DNA of 5,094 nt from contig JBGAIY010000522.1 of NCBI GenBank assembly GCA_044225205.1, positions 1-5,094 of the forward strand, written 5' to 3'. Below, in pieces: positions 1 through 5,094 of the stretch. Numbering within the stretch: position 1 is the first letter of the stretch; every line of letters begins with the position of its first letter. Position numbers and translations under genes: made by a program. The notes below the pieces were generated by a model. It saw nothing but the letters and a program-made list of their open reading frames with translations. It had not been told where the DNA came from and made no database searches. This DNA is from JAEUJT01 sp044225205 (lineage in GTDB: Bacteria; Myxococcota; Myxococcia; Myxococcales; Myxococcaceae).

Positions 1-72
1 AGCGTAGTTGGAGTTCTGGGCTGTCGACGGGTCGTAGTATCAGTTCCAGTTTTCGAAGAAAGATTGGGCGAA

Positions 73-528
73 TTAAGTAATGCCCGAAGTTCCACCGCGC
101 TTACGCCATTGAGCAGCTTCTCTGTAGGCTCCCGCCAGAATGTCGTTGTTGAGCCAGTGCTTGAACAACTTTCGCAAGGACTTTCGTTCGAAGAGATGCT
201 CGAGCGCTCCGTTTACGATCACTCCTCTCTCCGCAGCTGTCCCGCGCGTAAATATCTCACCCAACCACTCTACCGTTCCAACAAGTCGGTCGCCTTCGCC
301 TTTCGACTCCATGTCGATCATCCATCGAACAATCTCATATCCCGCACCGTGTGCGGTCAGGCTCTCGCTTCCCTGCCTGATCACTCGCGCCAGATACTTC
401 CTGAAAAAATCGTCAACAGAGGCGACAGAGAGCGGCGGCCGGGCTGGATGAGTCGACGCGCAGTCCCTCAACAAAATGAACACTGCGCCCTGAACGTCGA
501 GATCCTCATGCTCCATCCAAAGTTGCAC
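73..528 (-). CDS. Hypothetical helical protein, low-GC, possibly N-terminally extended
   Basis: I do not recognise this 151-residue protein. Read from the GTG at 528 it is rich in predicted helix, with many Leu, Trp, Arg and Glu and no signal peptide or membrane segment, so it is probably cytosolic. The second half (about residues 95-145) contains a region reading GALEHLFERKSLRKLFKHWL followed by a helix around YREAAQWRKR. This style is seen in many small hypothetical and immunity-type proteins, but that comparison is only an impression. The GTG has no Shine-Dalgarno sequence in front of it. The frame remains open and protein-like up to 594, where a GAGGTG motif sits seven bases before an ATT codon, so the true product may be about 173 residues. 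ATG at 516 is a shorter alternative. GC content is near 54%, well below the genes to its right, which suggests horizontal acquisition. It is transcribed away from the lipoprotein gene. Confidence 0.72.
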   Translation of the reverse strand: MQLWMEHEDLDVQGAVFILLRDCASTHPARPPLSVASVDDFFRKYLARVIRQGSESLTAHGAGYEIVRWMIDMESKGEGDRLVGTVEWLGEIFTRGTAAERGVIVNGALEHLFERKSLRKLFKHWLNNDILAGAYREAAQWRKRGGTSGIT

Positions 529-601
529 TACACGAGAGTCAACTGGGCCGGGTCGTCCAGCCCTGAGGGACTCGATCTTTTTGACTAAATCAATCGAGGC
601 C

Positions 602-607
602 CACCTC
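602..607 (-). promoter_or_regulatory. Candidate Shine-Dalgarno for an extended start of the left gene
   Basis: On the minus strand GAGGTG at 607-602 lies seven bases before an ATT codon at 594-592, which is in frame with the gene ending at 73. An in-frame TAG lies at 611-609, so the extended protein cannot begin further upstream. There is no ATG, GTG or TTG in frame between 594 and 528. ATT is a known but rare bacterial start codon (infC is the classic case), so this is a suggestion, not a firm call. Confidence 0.35.
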
Positions 608-680
608 GCCTAAAAGCAGGCATGTGTTGTAGCCGACCCACGGGGCAGAAGTAGTCCTGCGAGAGTCATCGCTTTGTCAT

Positions 681-727
681 GACCGCAGCTCGAGTGGGCC
701 CACCAATTTGGTGCCCTGACTGCGGTC
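681..727. repeat. Nested inverted repeat in divergent intergenic region
   Basis: Perfect 8-base arms GACCGCAG (681-688) and CTGCGGTC (720-727) enclose a second inverted repeat, CACCAATTTGGTG (701-713), which has 6-base arms around a single central T. A further GGGC (696-699) can pair with GCCC (713-716) as an alternative extension. The element lies between two divergently oriented genes, 63 bases before the lipoprotein start and 87 bases beyond the possible ATT start of the left gene. It could be an operator for a dimeric regulator, an RNA leader hairpin, or a remnant of a mobile or repetitive element. No T-run follows it, so it does not look like an intrinsic terminator. Confidence 0.55.
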
Positions 728-789
728 GATTGATCAGTGCGACACCTGACAGACCACCCCAAGCCAAGTACGGTTCGCGCCGCTCAGCG

Positions 790-1347
790 ATGCGTGTGCC
801 CCTCACCTCACTCTTGGCCCTCGGCCTCGCGGCCTGCCCCGCCGCCACGACCAGTCACGGTGACGCCGGGACCGTGCCCGCCGAGGTCGACGCCGTACCC
901 GACGCCGGTGTGCCCACGGTCACCGCGCGCAAAATCGACGCGTGGCTCGCGTACCAGCGACAGCTCCTCAGTGTGCCGCGCGCCGACGGAGGCCTCGGCA
1001 TCGTCTCGCGGGCGCGACTCGAGCAAGCCGTTCGCCTCGACGCCGGTCTGAGCGAAGACGACGTCGACGCGATCGAAGACGTGGTGGCGGCGGTCGTCAC
1101 CGCGCGCAACCTCTCGAAGCTGACCGGCGTCGAAGCCGTTCGCGAATTCGAAAAGGTCACCTCCACGTTGAGCGCTGCGCAAAAGGTTCGGGCGCAACAA
1201 GCCATGAGTGACGTCAGCACCCGGGCCCAACAAGCCGCCGCCCTCGAAGCCGAGAAGGCGCGCTTCGGCGCCGAAGCCGTTCAAGCCGTCATGGCCCGCG
1301 AAGCCGAAGTCACCAAAGTCTGGGACACCCTGGTCGACGCGAAGTGA
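790..1347 (+). CDS. Small predicted lipoprotein
   Basis: A 185-residue predicted lipoprotein. From the ATG at 790 the N-terminus has one Arg, a short hydrophobic stretch and a lipobox L13-A14-A15-C16, so signal peptidase II should cleave before Cys16 and the protein should be membrane-anchored on the outer side of the inner membrane. A flexible Pro/Ala/Asp linker (about residues 17-44) follows. The rest is predicted helix: a segment starting KIDAWLAYQRQLL, an acidic part around SEDDVDAIEDVV, and an Ala/Glu/Gln/Lys-rich C-terminal half (about 125-185) that could form coiled coil. I know no enzymatic motif in it; a structural or partner-binding role is possible. An in-frame ATG at 679 would add 37 residues with a CPDC motif ahead of the signal peptide, which would spoil the signal, so I prefer 790 although no strong ribosome-binding site precedes it. 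The region resembles lipoproteins of unknown function that are common in Myxococcota, but this is from memory. Confidence 0.82.
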   Translation: MRVPLTSLLALGLAACPAATTSHGDAGTVPAEVDAVPDAGVPTVTARKIDAWLAYQRQLLSVPRADGGLGIVSRARLEQAVRLDAGLSEDDVDAIEDVVAAVVTARNLSKLTGVEAVREFEKVTSTLSAAQKVRAQQAMSDVSTRAQQAAALEAEKARFGAEAVQAVMAREAEVTKVWDTLVDAK

Positions 1348-1371
1348 ACCACGCGCGTCACCGTGCTGCTG

Positions 1372-1420
1372 CCGCGAAAATCACCTCGTGGTACCATTGA
1401 TTCGAAAATCAAAGTCGCGG
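1372..1420 (+). promoter_or_regulatory. Palindromic leader upstream of the acyl-CoA dehydrogenase gene
   Basis: A perfect inverted repeat, TTGATT (1397-1402) and AATCAA (1407-1412) separated by CGAA, stands out as AT-rich in a GC-rich region. It is nested inside CCGCGA (1372-1377) and TCGCGG (1415-1420), which are also exact reverse complements. The outer right arm includes the first two Gs of the ribosome-binding site at 1419-1425. Two readings are possible: a DNA operator of about 16 bp for a dimeric repressor, or an mRNA structure that affects translation of the next gene. No convincing -35/-10 promoter pair could be assigned. Confidence 0.45.
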
Positions 1421-1425
1421 AGGAG
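1419..1425 (+). promoter_or_regulatory. Strong ribosome-binding site of acyl-CoA dehydrogenase gene
   Basis: GGAGGAG ends five bases before the ATG at 1431 (the GGAGG core is seven bases away). This near-consensus Shine-Dalgarno fixes the start codon and suggests the dehydrogenase is well translated. It is the only strong plus-strand ribosome-binding site in the window. Confidence 0.85.
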
Positions 1426-1430
1426 CCCCA

Positions 1431-3083
1431 ATGACACGCCCGAATTGGTTCGAAGGTGAAGCGGCGCTGAAACGCATTTTGAACCGGCAACTGGGGCCGG
1501 CCTACGAGAAGGCGAAGCCGCGCCTGAGCCGCATGGGCGACGGCGCCGCGAACGAAGCGAACGTCTGGGGCCAGCAGGCCGACGCGAATGGGCCGAAGCT
1601 GCTCACCCACGACCGCAACGGCACGCGCATCGACGAAATCGACTACCACCACAGCTATCGCAGCCTGCAGCAATTCGGTTACGGCGGCGGCATTGTCGCG
1701 GCCACGTGGAACCCGGCGCTCGCGGCCGAGCGGGGCCAGGCTCCGAAGGCGCTGACGTTCGGGCTGGGGTACCTCTTCGGCCAAGCCGAGGGCGGCATGT
1801 ATTGCCCGGTGTGCATGACCGACGGCGCCGCGACGCTGCTGCACAAGTTCGCGACCCCCGAGCTCAAGGCCGCCTACCTGCCCCGGCTGGGCGCGCTCGA
1901 GCGCGAGAAGCTGTTCACGGGCGCCATGTTTCTCACCGAAAAAGAAGGCGGCAGCGACGTGGGCCAGGTGCGCACGGTCGCGAAGGGCGGCAACGGCACT
2001 CCGGGCGAAAAGGTCACCCTGTTCGGCGACAAGTGGTTTTGCTCGAACGTCGACGCCGACGTGGTGATGATTTTGGCTCGGCCCGAGGGCTCGGGCGCCG
2101 GCACCCGGGGCCTGGGGTTGTACCTGCTGCCGCGGGTGCTCGAAGACGGCAAGACGCGCAACCACTACCGGGTCAACCGCATTAAAGAGAAGCTCGGCAT
2201 GCGCAGCTTCCCCAGCGGAGAAGTGACGCTCGACGGCGCCGAAGCGTACCTGCTGGGTGGCCCGGGCCAGGGCTTTCACCAAATGGCCGAAATGCTCAAC
2301 TTGTCGCGCGTGTACAACGCGGTTTCTTCGGTGGCGATGATGCGCCGCTCGGTCATCGAAGCGCTGGCGTGGGCCGAGTCGCGGGTGGCGTTCGGGCGCG
2401 CCATCATCGGTCACCCGCTCATGACCGAGACGTTGATGGACCTGGTGAGCGAGCAACGCCTGGCGCTCAACTGGGCGTACCGCGGCATCGAATTGCTCGA
2501 CCGAGTCGACTTCGGCAACGGCACCGAAGCCGAAAAGCGCACCCTCCGCATGCTGACTCCGTTGCTCAAGTACGTGCTCGGCAAGAACGCGGTTCGCCTG
2601 GCGAGCGAAGCGGTCGAGGCGCTGGGCGGCAATGGCTACATCGAAGACTGGCCCATGGCCCGCGTGCTGCGTGACGCCCAAGTGCTGCCCATTTGGGAAG
2701 GCACGACCAACATTCTGGTGCTCGACGCGTTTCGCGCGGTGAAGAAAGACGCCGGCCACGAGATGCTCTTCGCCGAGCTCGAGCAGACCATCGGCCACGC
2801 GCCTCCCGACGTGCAGTCGCGCCTGTCGGCCATGTTCGACGAGCTCAAAGCCGCGCTCGTCGACCTGAGCCAAGACGCCGGGGCCGAACACGCCTTCAAA
2901 GATTGGACCGACCGCGCCGCACTGCTGTGGATGACGTCGCTCTCGTGTTCGAAGCCGTTGGGGTACGGCACGCCGACCGACGTTCGCGCGGCGAAGCGAA
3001 TGCTCTCGCGCTGGGCGCCGACGGGCTTGTTGCGAAAAGACCGGGCCACCGTCGACGACGTGCGCGCCATCGCGGCGCAGTGA
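1431..3083 (+). CDS. Acyl-CoA dehydrogenase family protein, AidB-like
   Basis: A 550-residue FAD-dependent acyl-CoA dehydrogenase family flavoprotein, expected in the cytosol; the family oxidises acyl-CoA thioesters at the alpha-beta carbons and passes electrons to electron-transfer flavoprotein. Visible landmarks are the FAD/substrate signature LTEKEGGSDV (about 168-177), the middle beta-domain motif DKWFCSN (about 200-206), the C-terminal helical domain with EALGGNGYIED, and IWEGTTNI, whose Glu423 is at the position of the catalytic base. The length (AidB of Escherichia coli is 541 residues), the N-terminal region with ANGPKLLTHDRNGTRIDEID, the CPVCMT segment and the extra C-terminal helical extension of roughly 120 residues resemble the AidB-like branch more than the shorter (about 380 residue) beta-oxidation enzymes. 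AidB is linked to the alkylation-damage response and binds DNA; whether this protein does so is unknown, and a metabolic role on a long or unusual acyl-CoA is equally possible. The start is fixed by GGAGGAG. The gene is followed after seven bases by the next one. Confidence 0.95.
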   Translation: MTRPNWFEGEAALKRILNRQLGPAYEKAKPRLSRMGDGAANEANVWGQQADANGPKLLTHDRNGTRIDEIDYHHSYRSLQQFGYGGGIVAATWNPALAAERGQAPKALTFGLGYLFGQAEGGMYCPVCMTDGAATLLHKFATPELKAAYLPRLGALEREKLFTGAMFLTEKEGGSDVGQVRTVAKGGNGTPGEKVTLFGDKWFCSNVDADVVMILARPEGSGAGTRGLGLYLLPRVLEDGKTRNHYRVNRIKEKLGMRSFPSGEVTLDGAEAYLLGGPGQGFHQMAEMLNLSRVYNAVSSVAMMRRSVIEALAWAESRVAFGRAIIGHPLMTETLMDLVSEQRLALNWAYRGIELLDRVDFGNGTEAEKRTLRMLTPLLKYVLGKNAVRLASEAVEALGGNGYIEDWPMARVLRDAQVLPIWEGTTNILVLDAFRAVKKDAGHEMLFAELEQTIGHAPPDVQSRLSAMFDELKAALVDLSQDAGAEHAFKDWTDRAALLWMTSLSCSKPLGYGTPTDVRAAKRMLSRWAPTGLLRKDRATVDDVRAIAAQ

Positions 3084-3090
3084 ATTGGCC

Positions 3091-4626
3091 GTGAGCGCCG
3101 AAGACGAGCTTCAGCGGGCGCTGCGGCTGTGGCGACAAACCAGAGCCCAGTCGCTCGCCGAGTTCATCGACCGTTGCACCACCGAAGTCATCGCCAACGC
3201 GAAGCCGCCTCGGCTCAAGCGCGACTTTCAAGCCGCGTGGCTGAAGGCGGTGAATGACGACACGGCGCGCGGCTGGGCGTTGGCGACGTTGGCCGACAAG
3301 TTGCCCGGGCCTGACCTCGGAGGCGCCGGGCTGAGCGACGAGGTGTGCGAGGCGATGCTGGCGCGGCTCAAGGCGATTGCCTTCGTCGACCCGAGGGCCG
3401 GTCAGGCCGTCTGGCATTGGCTCGAAACCCGCTCGTACAAGTGGGCCGTCTTCGGTGACGAGCCGCAGCCGCTCACGCGCGCCATCGACGCCGAATGCGA
3501 GCGCATTCTCGCCGAATCGGTCGACGAGCGGCTGGTGGCGCAGCTCACCGCGAAGCTGGAGGCCATTGCCCAAAACCCGTACTTCACCGACGCCGAGCGT
3601 GAACGCGAGCGCCGGTGGGTGGCGAGCCTCAAGGCCGCGTACGCTCCGACTCGCGCCCTGACGCCCGACGAGCTCGCGTTCGCCACCTCGCGCACGGCAC
3701 CCAAAGCCCCGCGCCGCGCGTTCTCGAATGACGCCGCGGCCGTGGCGGTGCTGGTCGACGAGCTGCTGGCCGAGCAAGACCCGCGCGGCGAATTCATGGC
3801 CTTGCAGCTGGCGAGGGCCGACGTGCGACGGTCTGAAACATTGCTCAAGCGCTTCGGGCACCTGTGGGTGGGTGCGGCCGCTCCGGCGTTGGCGCGGGTT
3901 CACTTCGAGCGCGGGGTGATGACGCGCGCCGAGCTGCGCGAAGACGTGCCTCTGGAGACGCTCACGGCGCCCGAATGGTCGACGCTCGAAGAGCTGCACT
4001 CAGGTGAAGCGTCGGCCGCCGACTACGCACGGGTGTTGGCGCTGGCCGCGTTGCCGGGGCTCCGGCGGGTCGAGACGGGCTGCGACGTCGTCATCACCGC
4101 GTTGGAACGAAGAGGCGTACCCGTCGACTACGCCGCGCTCTCGTTCGAGCTCGACTCGCAGTTGCCCGTCGCGCTGCACCGCCTCAAGGCCTTGAACGTT
4201 CGTCACCTGGGCCTGCCCGACGACCCGCTTTTGCTCGAGGCGACGCTGGCCCACCCCATCGCCGCGCAGCTGGGCGAACTGACAATCGTCGGGGTCGTCA
4301 AATCGTGGGTCGACCTGTTGAAGCAGGTCGGCGCGAAGCGCACCGTCACGCTGCGCAAAAATGCGTACTTCGACCATCTCCGCGCAAAAAACGACGCGTG
4401 GGCGGGCCGAATCGTCGTCACTCAAAATGAAGGAGTCGACGTCACGGTTCGCGGGCAGTGGGCGCTCTACGACTGCCTCGAGGCGAAGTGGCCGCGGGTA
4501 CGGCGGGTCACGGTGTTGGGGGCGACAAAACCCCAACGGGCTCTGTTCGAAGAACAATTTCCGCACGCCGAGCTGGTCTTTCAGGCCGACCCTGCTCCGA
4601 CGGGCGTGTACGTGTTCAAGCCGTGA
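3091..4626 (+). CDS. TIGR02996-type protein with leucine-rich C-terminal half
   Basis: A soluble protein of about 511 residues with no signal peptide or membrane segment. The N-terminal part (about 1-200) is helical, beginning EDELQRALRLWRQTRAQSLAEFID, a style I associate with myxobacterial proteins of this group. At about 211-245 lies a segment with DELLAEQDPRGEFMALQLARA; the DPRGEF core (Asp230 to Phe235) and the following LQLA match the TIGR02996 repeat-companion domain, known from Planctomycetes and Myxococcota, whose function is unknown. The C-terminal half (about 291-500) contains repeated short Leu-rich strands and helices such as LPGLRRVE, LKALNVRHLGLP and LGELTIVG, suggesting a degenerate leucine-rich-repeat-like scaffold for protein binding. 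The start is GTG at 3091; TTG at 3085 is an alternative adding two residues. Neither has a good ribosome-binding site, so translation probably depends on coupling to the dehydrogenase stop at 3083. Its partner is not evident. Confidence 0.88.
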   Translation: MSAEDELQRALRLWRQTRAQSLAEFIDRCTTEVIANAKPPRLKRDFQAAWLKAVNDDTARGWALATLADKLPGPDLGGAGLSDEVCEAMLARLKAIAFVDPRAGQAVWHWLETRSYKWAVFGDEPQPLTRAIDAECERILAESVDERLVAQLTAKLEAIAQNPYFTDAERERERRWVASLKAAYAPTRALTPDELAFATSRTAPKAPRRAFSNDAAAVAVLVDELLAEQDPRGEFMALQLARADVRRSETLLKRFGHLWVGAAAPALARVHFERGVMTRAELREDVPLETLTAPEWSTLEELHSGEASAADYARVLALAALPGLRRVETGCDVVITALERRGVPVDYAALSFELDSQLPVALHRLKALNVRHLGLPDDPLLLEATLAHPIAAQLGELTIVGVVKSWVDLLKQVGAKRTVTLRKNAYFDHLRAKNDAWAGRIVVTQNEGVDVTVRGQWALYDCLEAKWPRVRRVTVLGATKPQRALFEEQFPHAELVFQADPAPTGVYVFKP

Positions 4627-4638
4627 AAACGGGGGCCC

Positions 4639-5058
4639 TCACCGGGGGCGGTCGGTGCGCATTTGTGCGGCGATGAGTGCTTCGAGCCGAGCGACCATGG
4701 CCTTCGACCGGCGTTCGGCGGCATTCGAGGTCAGCGCGGGAGCGGCGGTGCTGCGCTGCACCCGCACCGGCGAATTCGGTTTCCACGTGGCGGAGTAGTC
4801 GGTGCCCGAGTAGGCAAAAAAGACCCGACAGTCGCTCAGGTTGTTCCCCATGTCGGTGATGGTCGCGGTCGGCACGGCGCGGTCGATGTACGACTGCAGG
4901 CGCAGGGTTCGAGCCAACAAGCCCTTGGCCAACGCGTTGGTGCTGGCATCACTCACCCGCACCCGCATGCCTTCTGGCTCCACCAACCCTCGAGAATCGG
5001 GGAGCACTCGAAACAAGCACATGGCGTGATCAATGGCAGCCAGCCGGTGGCGATTCAA
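4639..5058 (-). CDS. Hypothetical protein, convergent with the TIGR02996-type gene
   Basis: I do not recognise this 139-residue protein. From the TTG at 5058 it has a short N-terminal helix (HRLAAIDHAMCLFR), a central region of likely beta strands with MRVRVSDAS, an Ala/Leu-rich helix, then DCRVFFAYSGTDYSATWKP, and a basic C-terminal helix (RRSKAMVARLEALIAAQMR). No signal peptide or membrane segment is seen. The TTG is preceded by GAGGG at 5070-5066, seven bases away, which supports it. An in-frame TGA lies further upstream at 5088-5086 with no other standard start between. ATG at 5022 is a shorter option. Its 3' end faces the preceding gene across only 12 bases, so the two transcripts must terminate close to or inside each other. 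GC content resembles the neighbouring high-GC genes, so it looks native. Function is unknown. Confidence 0.75.
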   Translation of the reverse strand: MNRHRLAAIDHAMCLFRVLPDSRGLVEPEGMRVRVSDASTNALAKGLLARTLRLQSYIDRAVPTATITDMGNNLSDCRVFFAYSGTDYSATWKPNSPVRVQRSTAAPALTSNAAERRSKAMVARLEALIAAQMRTDRPR

Positions 5059-5065
5059 GGCCCGA

Positions 5066-5070
5066 CCCTC
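5066..5070 (-). promoter_or_regulatory. Ribosome-binding site supporting a TTG start
   Basis: On the minus strand GAGGG lies seven bases before the TTG at 5058-5056. This is the best-placed Shine-Dalgarno-like motif for the gene that ends at 4639 and is the reason for preferring TTG over the internal ATG at 5022. Confidence 0.5.
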
Positions 5071-5094
5071 ACCGAACCGAAGTTCTCAATTCTC

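Noticed and set aside
1..72. Left edge sequence checked for a gene or repeat
   Set aside because: No supported coding frame, RNA gene or clear repeat is visible in this short stretch downstream of the left gene.
66..85. Possible terminator hairpin at the end of the left gene (GGGC and GCCC arms)
   Set aside because: Only four base pairs with a 12-base loop that contains the stop codon, and only a mixed pyrimidine stretch afterwards; too weak to call.
64..588. A 174-codon plus-strand frame over the left gene
   Set aside because: The translation lacks protein-like patterning, whereas the minus-strand frame gives a coherent helical protein. It is treated as a shadow.
679..789. N-terminal extension of the lipoprotein containing a CPDC motif
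   Set aside because: It would place 37 residues before a well-formed signal peptide and lipobox. The stretch also contains the inverted repeat, which fits non-coding DNA better.
1349..1391. CCACG and CGTGG arms after the lipoprotein gene as a terminator
   Set aside because: Five-base arms around a loop of over 30 bases with no T-run; likely chance in GC-rich sequence.
1281..2891. A 536-codon open frame on the minus strand opposite the dehydrogenase gene
   Set aside because: It is rich in Arg, His, Ala, Gln and Val without any family motif, as expected for an antisense frame of a high-GC gene. The plus-strand frame carries all acyl-CoA dehydrogenase motifs.
2896..3999. A 367-codon open frame on the minus strand opposite the TIGR02996-type gene
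   Set aside because: Its Arg/Gly/Leu-rich low-complexity content is typical of an antisense shadow, and the plus-strand protein has the DPRGEF motif.

Overview
The window looks like chromosomal DNA of a high-GC member of the Myxococcota. This is an inference from several things: a protein carrying a TIGR02996-type motif, a small Ala-rich lipoprotein with a Myxococcota-like look, frequent GTG/TTG starts, and about 68% GC in a sampled stretch of the main genes. No rRNA, tRNA, CRISPR array or transposase gene is visible.

Layout from left to right. (1) At 73-528 on the minus strand is a small, unrecognised, mostly helical protein. Its reading frame stays open upstream to about 594, where a good ribosome-binding site precedes an ATT codon. 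Its DNA is only about 54% GC, so it may have been acquired from elsewhere. (2) At 529-789 is a divergent intergenic stretch with a nested inverted repeat at 681-727. (3) At 790-1347 on the plus strand is a small predicted lipoprotein. (4) At 1348-1430 is a short leader with an AT-rich palindrome inside a longer closing stem that touches the ribosome-binding site of the next gene. (5) At 1431-3083 on the plus strand is a full-length acyl-CoA dehydrogenase family protein whose N-terminal part and overall length resemble AidB. (6) At 3091-4626 on the plus strand, seven bases after the dehydrogenase stop, is a TIGR02996-type protein with a leucine-rich C-terminal half. (7) At 4639-5058 on the minus strand, convergent with it, is an unrecognised 139-residue protein.

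The dehydrogenase and the TIGR02996 protein are very probably co-transcribed and translationally coupled. The lipoprotein may be read from its own upstream region. No gene here ties the dehydrogenase to a complete fatty-acid oxidation or DNA-repair operon, so its substrate is open. I do not see an obvious new system. The most unusual points are the possible ATT start, the composition break at the left, and the two structured intergenic regions.
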